In this document: in pieces, positions 10,980 through 21,204 of the stretch
How the letters are laid out: every line of letters starts with the position of its first letter
How positions within the stretch are numbered: the first letter of the stretch is position 1
Assembly: GCA_035476815.1 (NCBI GenBank)
Contig: DATILD010000039.1
Span: forward strand, 1-64,000
Length of the DNA: 64,000 nucleotides
Source: Methylibium sp035476815
Lineage (GTDB): Bacteria > Pseudomonadota > Gammaproteobacteria > Burkholderiales > Burkholderiaceae_C
Direction: 5' to 3'
Notes under the pieces: generated by a model
Database searches by the model: none
What the model was told of the DNA's origin: nothing
What the model saw: the letters and a program-made list of their open reading frames with translations, nothing else
Made by a program: the position numbers and the translations under genes

Positions 10980-11608
10980 GCGCGGCGGCACGGGGCGCCT
11001 GGCTGCTCGCGCTGGCGCCGCTGCTCGCCGCGGCCCAGGCCGGTCCGCCGGCGTTCACGGCGCCGCCCGGCTCCGCACGGGCGCCGGCACACGCCGATGC
11101 CGCGCCGGCCATGGACGGCCTGCGGCTCGGCCAGGACGCGCTGGACCTCTACCGTCGCACCTGCGCCGCCGCCGCGGGGGACGCGGCCGGGCTGATCGAC
11201 CGCGCGCTCGCGGCTGGACTCCAGCCCTACCAAGGCGAGGGCGCCAGCAGCGCCGCGGGCCTGCTCGGCGGCGCGGCCGGCCTGGTGTTCGTGCCACCGG
11301 GTCGCGGCGCGCTGCTGCAACTGGCGCTGGCGGGCGATGGCCGCTGCACGGTCTGGGCTCAATTCGCCATCGGCCCGGTGCTGAAAGCCGGCTTCATGAG
11401 CCTGGTCGAGTCGCTGCGCGTGCCTGGCAGCAGCCTGCGCACCACGCAGGATCGCATGGTCCAGCTGGCCGGCGGCTGGCGCCAGCAGATCGGGTTCGAG
11501 CTGCGCGACGCGCATGGCGCCTACGGCTTCGACGCCGTCACGCTGCTGAGCGACCAGCCCGGCGTTCAGGCGCTGAGCAGCGCGGCGCTGCCCGGCGCCG
11601 GGCGCTGA
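10976..11608 (+). CDS. Exported hypothetical protein
   Basis: 210 aa from a GTG that overlaps the acetyltransferase stop (GTGA, 4 bp), which suggests coupled translation. The N-terminus (ARGAWLLALAPLLAAAQA) is a signal peptide, cleaved after AQA. The mature part has two Cys (in RRTCAAAAGD and GRCTVWAQFA) that could form a disulphide. I see no known catalytic motif. The pattern (DLYRRTC near the start, CTVWA in the middle) resembles small periplasmic proteins annotated NMCC_0638-like; the function is unknown. Confidence 0.7.
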   Translation: MSAAARGAWLLALAPLLAAAQAGPPAFTAPPGSARAPAHADAAPAMDGLRLGQDALDLYRRTCAAAAGDAAGLIDRALAAGLQPYQGEGASSAAGLLGGAAGLVFVPPGRGALLQLALAGDGRCTVWAQFAIGPVLKAGFMSLVESLRVPGSSLRTTQDRMVQLAGGWRQQIGFELRDAHGAYGFDAVTLLSDQPGVQALSSAALPGAGR

Positions 11609-11613
11609 GCCCG

Positions 11614-12735
11614 TCAGTCCGCGGCGCCGACGGCAGGCACGCGTTCCGGCCCCTCACCTCGGTGCGCGAGCGTCGCTTCGACGCGCTGGCGCGGCAGGTA
11701 GTCGGGGTACTCGCGCCGCAGGAAGTCGATCAGGAACTCGCGAACGTGGCAGCGCAGGTCCCAGGCCCGTGGCGCCGAGGCGGCCGTGACCAGGCAGCGC
11801 AGCTGCAGCGCGTGCTCGCCCGCCTCGGTGACCTGCAGCATCGCGAGCCGGCCGTCCCAGTGCTCGGTCGATGCGCAGGCGCGCTGCAGCGCGTCGCGCA
11901 GTGGCGCCAGCGGCATGCGGTAGTCGACCCAGAGGAAGACGCTGCCGATCAGTGCAGAGGTCGTGCGGGTCCAGTTCTGGAACGGCTTCTCGATCCAGTA
12001 CTGCAGCGGCACGACGAGGCGTCGTTCGTCCCAGATCCGCACCACGACATAGGTGCCGGTGATCTCCTCGATCACGCCCCACTCGCCCTCGACGATCACG
12101 ACGTCGTCGAGTCGGATCGGCTGGCTCAGGCCGATCTGCAGCCCGGCGATCAGGTTGCCGAGCACCGGCCGGGCCGCGAAGCCGGCGATGATGCCGACCA
12201 CGCCGGCCGAGGCCAACAGGCTGGTGCCGATCTGCCGTACCGCCGGGAACGTCATCAGCATCAGTGACGCGCCGATCAGCACCGCCATGCCCACCGCGGT
12301 GCGCGCCAGCACCTTGGTCTGGGTATGGACGCGGCGTGCCGCGAGGTTGTCCGGCACGCCGACCGGCGACGCGGCGACCACGCTTGCCGCCAGCGCGTTG
12401 ATGCCGCGCACCAGCAGCCAGGTCAGCGTCGCGATGAGCAGCAGTCCCGTGAGGCGCTGCGCCGTGGCCAGCCCGCTGAGCTCGGCCGGGGCTTCGTGCC
12501 AGACCAGGTTCAAGGCCAGCAGCGGCAGCGCCCAGCGGGCCGGGTTGCGCACGGCGCGCGCCATCGCCGCCGCGATCGGATTGCCGCGCGTCGCCCGCTG
12601 AACGAGACGCTCGCCGACGCGGACCAGCAACGCGGCCGCCAGCACGGCCAGGGCGGCCGCGCCCAGCGTGCTCAGCCACGCCGCCAGTGGTGGCGGCAGC
12701 GCATCGACCAGGTCCGAGAGTTCGGCGGGCGTCAT
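11614..12735 (-). CDS. Small-conductance mechanosensitive channel (MscS family)
   Basis: 373 aa with about five hydrophobic helices in the first 210 residues. The pore-lining helix and start of the beta domain are recognisable: SAGVVGIIAGFAARPVLGNLIAGLQIGLSQPIRLDDVVIVEGEWGVIEEI, followed by YVVVRIWDERRLVVP. It releases solutes on hypo-osmotic shock at the inner membrane. The gene converges on the preceding plus-strand gene (5 bp apart) and lies 28 bp downstream of mltB on the same strand. Confidence 0.9.
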   Translation of the reverse strand: MTPAELSDLVDALPPPLAAWLSTLGAAALAVLAAALLVRVGERLVQRATRGNPIAAAMARAVRNPARWALPLLALNLVWHEAPAELSGLATAQRLTGLLLIATLTWLLVRGINALAASVVAASPVGVPDNLAARRVHTQTKVLARTAVGMAVLIGASLMLMTFPAVRQIGTSLLASAGVVGIIAGFAARPVLGNLIAGLQIGLSQPIRLDDVVIVEGEWGVIEEITGTYVVVRIWDERRLVVPLQYWIEKPFQNWTRTTSALIGSVFLWVDYRMPLAPLRDALQRACASTEHWDGRLAMLQVTEAGEHALQLRCLVTAASAPRAWDLRCHVREFLIDFLRREYPDYLPRQRVEATLAHRGEGPERVPAVGAAD

Positions 12736-12763
12736 CGGGACATTGTCGCGGCCGCGTCCGGGC

Positions 12764-13816
12764 TCAGCGTGTCGCGTCCACCACCGCCTGCACCGTCGCG
12801 CCCAGCTCGATCACCGCCATCGCGTAGTAGCTCGACCAGTTGTAGCGCGTGATCGCGTAGAAGTTCTCGGTGCCGGCCACATAGCTCGGCGCGTCCTCGC
12901 CGTTCTGCAGCTCGACCAGCGCGAGCCTGCCGTCGTGGCCTTGGCCGGCCTCGTCGAGCGCCGCACCGCGCGCCGCGAACTCGGCCGGCGTGAAGCTCGG
13001 CAGGATGTCGGGCGCGAGCAGCACGGCGCGGTCGACCGCTTCGGTCGGTGGCGTCACCGGGTAGTGGGTCGCGATGCCGGTCCGCCAGCCGAACACTGCC
13101 AGGTAGTTGGCCACCGAGCCGATCGCGTCGGCAGCACTGCCGCGCAGGTCCACTTGGCCGTCGCCGTCGAAATCGACCGCGTGGCGCGACCACGAGCTCG
13201 GCATGAACTGCGGCAGCCCCATCGCGCCGGCATAGCTGCCGCGCGTCGTCGCCGGGTCCAGACGCTCGCGATTGCACAGCGCCAGGAATTCGCCCAGCTC
13301 GGCACGGAAGAAGGCGCTGCGGTCGCGGCCGTTGTCGGCGGGAAAGTCGAGCGCGAGCGTCGTCAGTGCGTCCAGCACGCGGTAGTTGCCCGGGTGGCGG
13401 CCGTAGATCGTCTCGACGCCGATCACGCCCGCGACGATCGCCGCCGGCACGCCCCACTGCGCCTCGGCACGCGCCAGCGCGTCGGCGTGCTCGCGCCAGA
13501 ACGCCACGCCGGCGCGGATGCGCACCGGCTCGACGAAGCGCGCGCGGTAGGCGGCCCAGTTCTTCGCCGCGCCGGTCGGGGCCGGGCGGATCAGCCGCAC
13601 GACCGAGGGCAGATGGCGCGCGCCGAGCAGCGCCTGCTCGACCCAGGCGGCGTCCAGCGGATGCTGGGCGGCGATCTCGGCGGCGAGCGCGAGCAGGTCG
13701 GCGCGCGCGCCATAGACCGTGCCCTCGGGCTGGGCCGCGAGACGCAGCGGGGCGACACCGAAGGGCAGGGCGAGCAGCGGCAGGAATTGGCGGCGAGTGA
13801 GGGACGCAGGATGCAT
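12764..13816 (-). CDS. mltB: Membrane-bound/periplasmic lytic murein transglycosylase B
   Basis: 350 aa from the ATG at 13814-13816. The signal region TRRQFLPLLALPFG has a twin-Arg look without the full consensus; no lipobox Cys follows. The enzyme cleaves the MurNAc-GlcNAc bond and forms 1,6-anhydro ends. The catalytic Glu lies in GVIGVETIYGR, and the downstream GAMGLPQFMPSSW and DLRGSAADAIGSVANYL segments are diagnostic of the Slt35/MltB family. The gene is directly downstream of the transglutaminase gene (22 bp) in the minus-strand operon. Confidence 0.92.
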   Translation of the reverse strand: MHPASLTRRQFLPLLALPFGVAPLRLAAQPEGTVYGARADLLALAAEIAAQHPLDAAWVEQALLGARHLPSVVRLIRPAPTGAAKNWAAYRARFVEPVRIRAGVAFWREHADALARAEAQWGVPAAIVAGVIGVETIYGRHPGNYRVLDALTTLALDFPADNGRDRSAFFRAELGEFLALCNRERLDPATTRGSYAGAMGLPQFMPSSWSRHAVDFDGDGQVDLRGSAADAIGSVANYLAVFGWRTGIATHYPVTPPTEAVDRAVLLAPDILPSFTPAEFAARGAALDEAGQGHDGRLALVELQNGEDAPSYVAGTENFYAITRYNWSSYYAMAVIELGATVQAVVDATR

Positions 13817-13838
13817 GCGGAAATTGGGGTAAAGGGAT

Positions 13839-15875
13839 TCAGGGCGAAGACGGCCGCGGGCCGAAGGCCAGCAGCGCGCGCAGCGCCTCGTCGGCCAGCC
13901 GGCGCGCGGCGCCGGGCGATGCGGCGCGGTCGGCGCGCGCATAGCGCAGCGCCTCGAAGGAACGCAGTGCCTGCACCGCCGGCTCGGCCGCCGCGCCCTC
14001 GCGTGCGCGCAGCGCCGCCGCGAGCGTGCGCGGCGGCACATGTTCGCCGGCCGGCAGACCCAGGGTCGCCGCACGCCGCCGCACGCGCGCCCAGGCGCGC
14101 AGCCAGGGGTCCTGGCGGCGGTGGTCCCACCAGGCCCACAGCGCGCCGGCCAGGCTGGCGGCGCTGAGCAGGCCGATCAGCAGCTTGGCCAGATCCTCCC
14201 AGCTCGGCGACTCGATGCCCAGCCGCGCCAGCAGCTCGAACTGCGCGCCGCGCGAGTAGTTCAGCACCCACTGGTTCCAGCCGTTGTTGACCGTCTCCCA
14301 CAGCGCGCGGGCGCGCAGCAGCAGGCCGGGGGCGAGACCGTCGAGCGTGCTCGCGACCAGCCCCGGCGGTGGGCGCAGCGGCAGGCTGCGGTCGATGCGA
14401 TCGGGCGCCACCGCCGCGGTCGGGTCGGCGCGCACCCAGCCCTCGCCGGGCTGCCAGTACTCGGCCCAGGCATGGGCGAAGCTCTGGCGGACGACCAGCG
14501 TGCCGTCGGCCTCGTTGCGCTCGGCGCCCTGGTAGCCGGTGACGATGCGCGCCGGCACGTCGAGCGCCCGCATCACCACGACGAAGGCGCTGGCGTAGTG
14601 CTCGCAGAAGCCGAGCTTGCGGTCGAGCCAGAACTCGTCGATCGCGCTGCCGCGGCCGTCGTCGTCATAGGTGCCGGGCGTCAGCGTGTAGCCGTAGCCC
14701 TGGTGGCGGATGTGCGCCAGCACGGCGCCGGCGAGCGTGCGCGCGTCGGCCTCGGCGTAGCGCGCGTCGCGGCGCAGCGCCGCGGCCCAGGTGAGCGTGC
14801 GCGGGTTGTGGCCGGGCGGCAGATCCAGGTAGTCCTGCAGGCCCGGCACCGTTTCGGTGGGGCCATGGCGAAAGCGCGGCCAGGAGCGCGCGACGAAGCG
14901 CTGGCGCTGCATCACCGGCCGGTCGGTGACCCAGTGCAGATCGTCGCGCAGCCGGGCCCGCAGGCCGTCCAGCGGCGGCAGCTCGGGCGTGGCCTCGAGC
15001 ACCGGCACGGTGGCCAGGCGCAGCGGCTCGAGCGTGACCTCCAGTTCGACCGGCTCGCCCTCGGGGCGCAGCTCGCGCGGCGGCTGCAGGCCGGGCGGCA
15101 CGCGCGGCTGCGTGACGCGCCAGGTCAGGCCGTCGAAGCTGCCCAACACCGGCCCGCGGAAGTACAGCGAGGCCGGCGGCGGCATCCGGCCCGCGACCAC
15201 GCGCAGCCGCATCGCGATGCTCTCGTCGACCGCCAGCTCGGCGATCATGCCCATGCGCATCTCGCCCGACAGGCCGGTCTTCGCGCCGGCATCGTTCGGC
15301 ACCCCCCACAGCGGGCCGATGCGCGGGAACAGCAGGAACAGCGCGACCATCACCGGCGCACCCAGCAGCGCGAGGCGCGCCGCCAGCCGCGCGGCCTGAC
15401 CCAGGCTGGGCTGGCCGACCGGCATGTGCGCCAGCACCAGCGCCGCCAGCAGCCCCCACACCGACACCAGCGCCGCGGCCGCGACCGCCATCGACTGCGA
15501 GTACAGGAAATGCGTCAGTACCAGGAAGAAGCCGAGGAAGAACACCACGAAGGCGTCGCGCCGCGCGCGCAGCTCGAGCGTCTTCAGCGCCAGCAGCGCG
15601 ACCAGCAGCGTGACGCCGGCCTCCTTGCCGACCAGCGTGCGGTGGGTCCAGAAGGTCAGGCCGACCGCCGCCAGCAGCACCGCCGCCAGCAGCCAGCGCC
15701 CGGGCAGCGCGGCGCTGCGCAGCGCCAGCGCGCCGCGCCACAGCAGCACCGCGGCGGCCAGCGCGCTGCACCAGGCGGGCAGGTGGCCGACATGCGGCAG
15801 CACGGTCCAGGCGATCACGGCGAGCAGGAACAGCGTGTCCCGCGCCTCGCGTGGCAGGTGGCGCCAGCCCGTCAT
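13839..15875 (-). CDS. TgpA-type transglutaminase membrane protein (DUF3488-transglutaminase-DUF4129)
   Basis: 678 aa. Six or so N-terminal membrane helices (DUF3488, residues about 10-200), a periplasmic transglutaminase core with the catalytic triad Cys in KLGFCEHYASAFVV, His in FAHAWAEYW and Asp in WVRADPTAAV, then one more helix (LLIGLLSAASLAGALWAWW) and a C-terminal DUF4129 tail. P. aeruginosa TgpA is essential and thought to act in cell envelope processes. It is part of the conserved MoxR-DUF58-TgpA set found here. Confidence 0.92.
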   Translation of the reverse strand: MTGWRHLPREARDTLFLLAVIAWTVLPHVGHLPAWCSALAAAVLLWRGALALRSAALPGRWLLAAVLLAAVGLTFWTHRTLVGKEAGVTLLVALLALKTLELRARRDAFVVFFLGFFLVLTHFLYSQSMAVAAAALVSVWGLLAALVLAHMPVGQPSLGQAARLAARLALLGAPVMVALFLLFPRIGPLWGVPNDAGAKTGLSGEMRMGMIAELAVDESIAMRLRVVAGRMPPPASLYFRGPVLGSFDGLTWRVTQPRVPPGLQPPRELRPEGEPVELEVTLEPLRLATVPVLEATPELPPLDGLRARLRDDLHWVTDRPVMQRQRFVARSWPRFRHGPTETVPGLQDYLDLPPGHNPRTLTWAAALRRDARYAEADARTLAGAVLAHIRHQGYGYTLTPGTYDDDGRGSAIDEFWLDRKLGFCEHYASAFVVVMRALDVPARIVTGYQGAERNEADGTLVVRQSFAHAWAEYWQPGEGWVRADPTAAVAPDRIDRSLPLRPPPGLVASTLDGLAPGLLLRARALWETVNNGWNQWVLNYSRGAQFELLARLGIESPSWEDLAKLLIGLLSAASLAGALWAWWDHRRQDPWLRAWARVRRRAATLGLPAGEHVPPRTLAAALRAREGAAAEPAVQALRSFEALRYARADRAASPGAARRLADEALRALLAFGPRPSSP

Positions 15876-15881
15876 GACAGC

Positions 15882-15919
15882 CCCTCGTCCGACGGGTACG
15901 TCGGACGGTCCCCCGAGGG
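15882..15919. repeat. Hairpin in the DUF58-transglutaminase gap
   Basis: An 8-bp stem GTCCGACG/CGTCGGAC (15887-15894/15899-15906) lies inside an outer pair CCCTCG/CGAGGG (15882-15887/15914-15919). It sits in the 103-bp gap in the operon and shares the short string GGACGGTCC with the hairpin cluster near 228-253. It could reduce expression of the downstream genes or be a dispersed palindrome. Confidence 0.4.
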
Positions 15920-15978
15920 AACGCGGGCCGGCTTGGGAGCGGCCCGGCGCTCGGCCCGCCGCGCGACGATCGACACCG

Positions 15979-16983
15979 TCATGCCCACAGCGCCAGCGCC
16001 TCCAGCCCGGCGCGCCGTTGCGCCTCGCCCTGACCGGGCTCGAGTTCCCGGCCTGGCAGCCGCAGGCCCCAGGCGACGCCGCCGCGCTCGCTCGCGAGCA
16101 GCCAGGCCGTCAGACGCGACAGACGGTCCTCGGGGGCGAGCGGGCCGGTCGCCGTCCAGTCGAGCCAGAGCTCGTGACGCGACGCGCTGCTGGTGTCGCG
16201 GCTGACCAGTTCGCCGCCGGTCTCGAGCGCCCGCGCCGCCTTCTTCCACACCACCAGCTTGAGCGGGTCGCCACGGCGGTAGCCGCGGATGCCTTCGAGT
16301 TCGCTGCCGCCCTGGCTGCGCGCCGTGGCGCCGCCGCTGCCGACCGCGCGCGCGGCGGGCAGCGGCGGCGCGGGCTGCTCGGGCCGCGGGTAGACCAGCA
16401 CCGTGGCCGCCGGCCGCCAGTGGCTCCAGGCGCGGAACAGGCCGAGCGGGAAGCGCGTCTCGAGCACGATCTCGGGCAGCGGGCCGCGGCCGCGCCGCGC
16501 GGCGGTGAAGGCGAGGGTGACGGTCGCATGGCCGCCGGGGGCGACATCGGCCCAGCTCCAGCGCGGTTCGCCGGGCTGGACCAGCCGCAGGCCGATGCCG
16601 TGGCGCGCGCCGCCGCTGCCGCCCGACAGCACGCATTCGACCGCCACCGTGTCGCCGGCATGCACCGGGGTCGGCGGCTTCAGGTGCAGCGTCAGCCCGC
16701 GCAGCACGTTGTGCGTGACGTGCATCGACACCACGCCGGCGCCGGCCAGCAGGAAGGTCAGCACATAGCCGAGGCTGAGCTGGTAGTTGATCGAGGCCAG
16801 CAGCAACACCAGCAAGGTCAACGCGAACAGCCAGCCGGGCCGCGTCGGCAGGATGTAGACGTTGCGCTGCGTCAGTTCGAGCGTGTCGCTTCTCGGGTGG
16901 CGGCCGTTCCACCAGGCCTGCCAGCGCCGGCGCCAGCGGTCCGAAGCAGGGTGTCGCAGCGTGATCCCCGCGGGTGTGAGCAT
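15979..16983 (-). CDS. DUF58 domain protein
   Basis: 334 aa from the ATG at 16981-16983. Two membrane helices (PGWLFALTLLVLLLASINYQ and a following segment) at about residues 45-85, then a beta-sandwich region and the DUF58 signature ELEGIRGYRRGDPLKLVVWKKAAR (about 225-250). DUF58 proteins have a vWA-like fold and accompany MoxR ATPases as a chaperone pair. The position between the MoxR and transglutaminase genes fits that role. The methyltransferase stop codon lies 14 bp upstream of its start. Confidence 0.9.
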   Translation of the reverse strand: MLTPAGITLRHPASDRWRRRWQAWWNGRHPRSDTLELTQRNVYILPTRPGWLFALTLLVLLLASINYQLSLGYVLTFLLAGAGVVSMHVTHNVLRGLTLHLKPPTPVHAGDTVAVECVLSGGSGGARHGIGLRLVQPGEPRWSWADVAPGGHATVTLAFTAARRGRGPLPEIVLETRFPLGLFRAWSHWRPAATVLVYPRPEQPAPPLPAARAVGSGGATARSQGGSELEGIRGYRRGDPLKLVVWKKAARALETGGELVSRDTSSASRHELWLDWTATGPLAPEDRLSRLTAWLLASERGGVAWGLRLPGRELEPGQGEAQRRAGLEALALWA

Positions 16984-16997
16984 GCGCGGCTCGTGTC

Positions 16998-17819
16998 TCA
17001 GCGGTACCCCGTCCGACCCGCCAGATAGGCCTGGTAGGGCGCGCCGCTGTAGCCGGTCGTGTACACGTAGACCTGCCCGCTGGCGCCGCCGAGTGGGTGC
17101 GGCACGAGCAGCCCCGGGCCCTCGGCGTTGAACTCGCGGATCGCCCGCAGTTCGCCATGGTCGGGATGGCCCATGTAGGCCCAGATGTCGTCGAAGAGGA
17201 AGAAGCAGCCGTCGCGCAGCATCGGCCGCAGCCATTCCAGGACCGTGCGCGTCGAGCTGTAGAAGTCGCAGTCCATCAGCACGAGGCCAGGCGGGTGGCG
17301 AGCAAGGTCTTGCCGCAGCGCGTCGGTCAAGGAGGTTTCGTAGAAGCCCGCGACGAGTTGGTAGGCTTCGGCCGGAACGCCGCCGCGGCGCATGTTGCTC
17401 TCGAAGCGGTCGCGGCCGCAGGCCATCGCGCCCTTCACCCAGCCGACGCGCCGATCCGACGCGCCGGGCTCGGGGAGCCCCTCGAAGCTGTCGAAGCCCA
17501 CAAGGTGCACGCCCAGTTCCGCCACGCCCGCGAACCCCAGGTCGCGGGCCAGCTGGCCGAGCGTCCGGTAGCAGCGCGTGAAGCTTCGACCTTCCAGCAG
17601 CCCGAACTCGTAGTAGCTGCCGAGCGGGATGACGCCGGCCCGGTTCTCCCAGTACTGGTACTCGACCGCCCGGTAGATGACCCGCTCGTAGTCGAGCCAG
17701 CCGAGGTGGCCGCCCATGCCGGCCGGACCGGCCGCGGCCCAGCGCAGGCTGGCCCGGCGGCGGGCGGACCGCACCTTGGCCACGAGCCTGCGGACCACTC
17801 GATTCGGGAACGATCGCAT
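16998..17819 (-). CDS. TylF/MycF-type SAM-dependent methyltransferase
   Basis: 273 aa from the ATG at 17817-17819, with AGGAG 7 bp upstream. It resembles macrocin O-methyltransferase TylF: EFGLLEGRSFTRCY in the SAM-binding region, FDSFEGLPEP (the typical 'FDSFEGLP' loop), FYETSLTDAL, and LVLMDCDFYSSTRTVLEWL followed by FFLFDDIW, which includes the metal-binding Asp residues. Such enzymes methylate sugar hydroxyls in antibiotics or surface glycans. The placement inside the MoxR-DUF58-TgpA operon is unusual; no glycosyltransferase is adjacent. The substrate is unknown. Confidence 0.85.
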   Translation of the reverse strand: MRSFPNRVVRRLVAKVRSARRRASLRWAAAGPAGMGGHLGWLDYERVIYRAVEYQYWENRAGVIPLGSYYEFGLLEGRSFTRCYRTLGQLARDLGFAGVAELGVHLVGFDSFEGLPEPGASDRRVGWVKGAMACGRDRFESNMRRGGVPAEAYQLVAGFYETSLTDALRQDLARHPPGLVLMDCDFYSSTRTVLEWLRPMLRDGCFFLFDDIWAYMGHPDHGELRAIREFNAEGPGLLVPHPLGGASGQVYVYTTGYSGAPYQAYLAGRTGYR

Positions 17820-17865
17820 CGCTTGCTCCTTGCGTCCATGCACCTCTTCACACGACGGCCGGCGC

Positions 17866-18786
<921 letters not shown>

Positions 18787-18817
18787 GCCATGCACAATAT
18801 CCGAAAGGGCATTCCGG

Positions 18818-19759
18818 ATGCGCACCGCCTACTACAGCCACCCCGCCTGCCGCGGCCACGACATGGGCCCCGGCCACCCCGAGAGCCCGCAGCGGCTCGC
18901 GGCCATCGCCGACCACCTGATCGCCACCGGGCTGAACGTCGCGCTGGTCGAACGCGACGCGCCGCTCGCGACCGATGCGGACCTCGGCCTCGCCCACGAG
19001 CTGGGTTATGTGGCCGAGGTGCGCGCCTTCGCCCAGCAGGTCGAGCAGACCGGCCGGCGCCGCGCGCTCGACGCCGACACCGTGGCCGGCCCCGGCAGCC
19101 TGGAGGCCGCGCTGCGCGCCGCCGGCGCCGCGGTGGCGGCCACCGACGAGGTGATCGACGGCACGGTCGCCAACGCCTTCTGCGCCGTGCGTCCGCCCGG
19201 CCACCACGCGACGCGGCGCCAGGCGATGGGCTTCTGCTTCTTCAACAACGTCGCGGTCGCGGCGCGCCATGCGCTCGACCGGCGCGGACTGGAGCGGGTG
19301 GCGATCGTCGATTTCGACGTGCACCACGGCAACGGCACCGAGGACATCGTCGCGAACGACCCGCGCATCCTGATGGTCGGCTACTTCCAGCACCCGCTGT
19401 ACCCGCACTCGGGCATCGTGCCGCTGGGCGCCAACATCCACAACTTCCCGGTCGCGCCCTACACCAAGGGCCCGGAGATCCGCGAGCGCATCGAGCAGGA
19501 GTGGCTGCCGCGGCTGGAGGCCTTCAAGCCGCAGATGCTGTTCGTCTCGGCCGGTTTCGACGCCCACCGCGACGACGACCTCGGCCAGCTCGGCCTGGTC
19601 GAGGCCGACTACGCGTGGATCACGCACCGCCTGGTCGAGGTGGCCGATCGCCACGCCCGGGGCCGCATCGTCTCCAGCCTGGAGGGCGGCTACAACCTCG
19701 GTGCGCTCGCGCGCAGCGTCGCGGCCCACCTGCGGGTGCTGGCCGGGGTCGCGGCCTGA
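18818..19759 (+). CDS. Histone deacetylase-family (acetylpolyamine amidohydrolase-type) hydrolase
   Basis: 313 aa from the ATG at 18818. Arginase/deacetylase-fold zinc enzyme: RPPGHHATRRQAMGF holds the catalytic His pair, VDFDVHHGNGTED supplies two zinc ligands (Asp, His), VSAGFDAHRDDDLG the third, and SLEGGYN the C-terminal Gly-rich loop. Bacterial members deacetylate acetylpolyamines, acetoin-related substrates or lysine residues; the actual substrate is not evident. It is followed 4 bp later by an MscS channel gene and probably shares its transcript. Confidence 0.9.
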   Translation: MRTAYYSHPACRGHDMGPGHPESPQRLAAIADHLIATGLNVALVERDAPLATDADLGLAHELGYVAEVRAFAQQVEQTGRRRALDADTVAGPGSLEAALRAAGAAVAATDEVIDGTVANAFCAVRPPGHHATRRQAMGFCFFNNVAVAARHALDRRGLERVAIVDFDVHHGNGTEDIVANDPRILMVGYFQHPLYPHSGIVPLGANIHNFPVAPYTKGPEIRERIEQEWLPRLEAFKPQMLFVSAGFDAHRDDDLGQLGLVEADYAWITHRLVEVADRHARGRIVSSLEGGYNLGALARSVAAHLRVLAGVAA

Positions 19760-19763
19760 CACG

Positions 19764-21053
19764 ATGGCGCGGCCGCTGAGCGGCGACGAGCTGGCGGCGC
19801 TGGGCCGCTCGCTGCTCACGGCCGACGCGGCGGTCGAGCTGGCGGTCGTCGCCGGCTGCCTGCTGCTGGCCTGGCTGCTCGCGCGGCTGCTGCGCGGGCA
19901 GAGGCAGGGCGACGCCCACTCGGTGCTGTTCGGCGAGCGGCTCTACGACGGCGCGCTGCTGCCGGTGCTGGCGCTGGTCCTGGCGCTGCTGGCGCGCCAC
20001 ACGCTGCTGGCCGACTTCCCGCGCGCGGTGTTCCCGATCGCGGTGGCGATGCTGTTCTCGCTGGCCGTGATCCGCATCGGCGTGCGGGTGCTGCGCGCGG
20101 CCTTCCCGAACTCGCAGCTGGTGCGCATTGCCGAACGCTGGCTGTCGTGGGCGGTGTGGATCGGCCTGATCCTGTGGCTGACCGGCGTGCTGCCGGTCGT
20201 GCTGGCGGAGCTGGATGCGATCACCTGGAAGGTCGGCGCCAGCAAGGTGTCGCTGCGCGCGCTGCTCGAAGGCGTGTTCAACGCGGTGGTGGTGCTGGTG
20301 GCGGTGCTGTGGCTGACCTCGGCGATCGAGACGCGGCTGCTGAAGGGCCAGATCGAGAACCTGTCGCTGCGCAAGATCGCCGCCAATGCGACGCGCGCGC
20401 TGCTGCTGTTCGTCGGGCTGCTGGTCGCGCTGTCGGCCGCCGGCATCGACCTCACCGCGCTCAGCGTGCTGGGCGGGGCCGTCGGCGTGGGCATCGGTTT
20501 CGGCCTGCAGAAGCTCGCGTCCAACTACATCAGCGGCTTCGTGATCCTGGCCGAGCGCTCGCTGCGCATCGGCGACCTGGTCAAGGTCGACGGCTTCGAG
20601 GGCCGCATCACCGACATCAACACCCGCGCGACCATCATCCGCGCCGCCAACGGCCGCGAGTCGATCGTGCCCAACGAGCTGCTGATCACCCAGCGGGTCG
20701 AGAACGCCTCGCTGGCCGAGGCGGCGCTGATGAGCTCGACCGTCGTTCAGGTGGCCTACGGCAGCGACGTCGAGGCACTGCGGCCGCTGCTGCTGGCGCG
20801 CCTGCTCGAGCTCCCGCGGGTGATGAAGGATGCCGGCCATGCGCCGGCCGTGCACCTGACGGCCTTCGCGGCCGACGGCCTCGAGCTGACCATCTGGTAC
20901 TGGAACGCCGACCCGGAGAACGGCCAGTCCAACCTGCGCTCCGACGTGAACCACGCGATCCTGGCCGTGCTGACCGCCGCTGGGGTCGAGATCCCCTTCC
21001 CGCAACGCGTGCTGCACTGGCCGGCGGGCGAGGCGGCGCCGCCGGCCGGCTGA
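19764..21053 (+). CDS. MscS-family mechanosensitive channel
   Basis: 429 aa with about six hydrophobic helices. The channel core reads ALSVLGGAVGVGIGFGLQKLASNYISGF, which is the Gly/Ala-rich pore helix, followed by the beta domain IGDLVKVDGFEGRITDINTRATIIRAANGRESIVPN. It is a different paralogue from the MscS gene at 11.6-12.7 kb: longer at the N-terminus and carrying the classical GFGLQ motif. Start ATG at 19764, just after the deacetylase stop. Confidence 0.92.
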   Translation: MARPLSGDELAALGRSLLTADAAVELAVVAGCLLLAWLLARLLRGQRQGDAHSVLFGERLYDGALLPVLALVLALLARHTLLADFPRAVFPIAVAMLFSLAVIRIGVRVLRAAFPNSQLVRIAERWLSWAVWIGLILWLTGVLPVVLAELDAITWKVGASKVSLRALLEGVFNAVVVLVAVLWLTSAIETRLLKGQIENLSLRKIAANATRALLLFVGLLVALSAAGIDLTALSVLGGAVGVGIGFGLQKLASNYISGFVILAERSLRIGDLVKVDGFEGRITDINTRATIIRAANGRESIVPNELLITQRVENASLAEAALMSSTVVQVAYGSDVEALRPLLLARLLELPRVMKDAGHAPAVHLTAFAADGLELTIWYWNADPENGQSNLRSDVNHAILAVLTAAGVEIPFPQRVLHWPAGEAAPPAG

Positions 21054-21204
21054 ACCGCGGGTCGACCCTGTCGGGAGTTCTGGATCATCGGCGTCGGGGA
21101 AGCACCATGCGCGGAGCGGGTCGGCGCGCCGCGTGCACAGTTGCCGCGCCGGCGGGCCGGCCGGCGGCGAGAATCGCGGGGCCTGGAATCGATGCGGAGG
21201 TACG

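Noticed and set aside
16984..17235. N-terminal extension of the DUF58 protein over the methyltransferase
   Set aside because: It is Arg-rich, antisense-like in composition, and overlaps a better supported gene in another frame.
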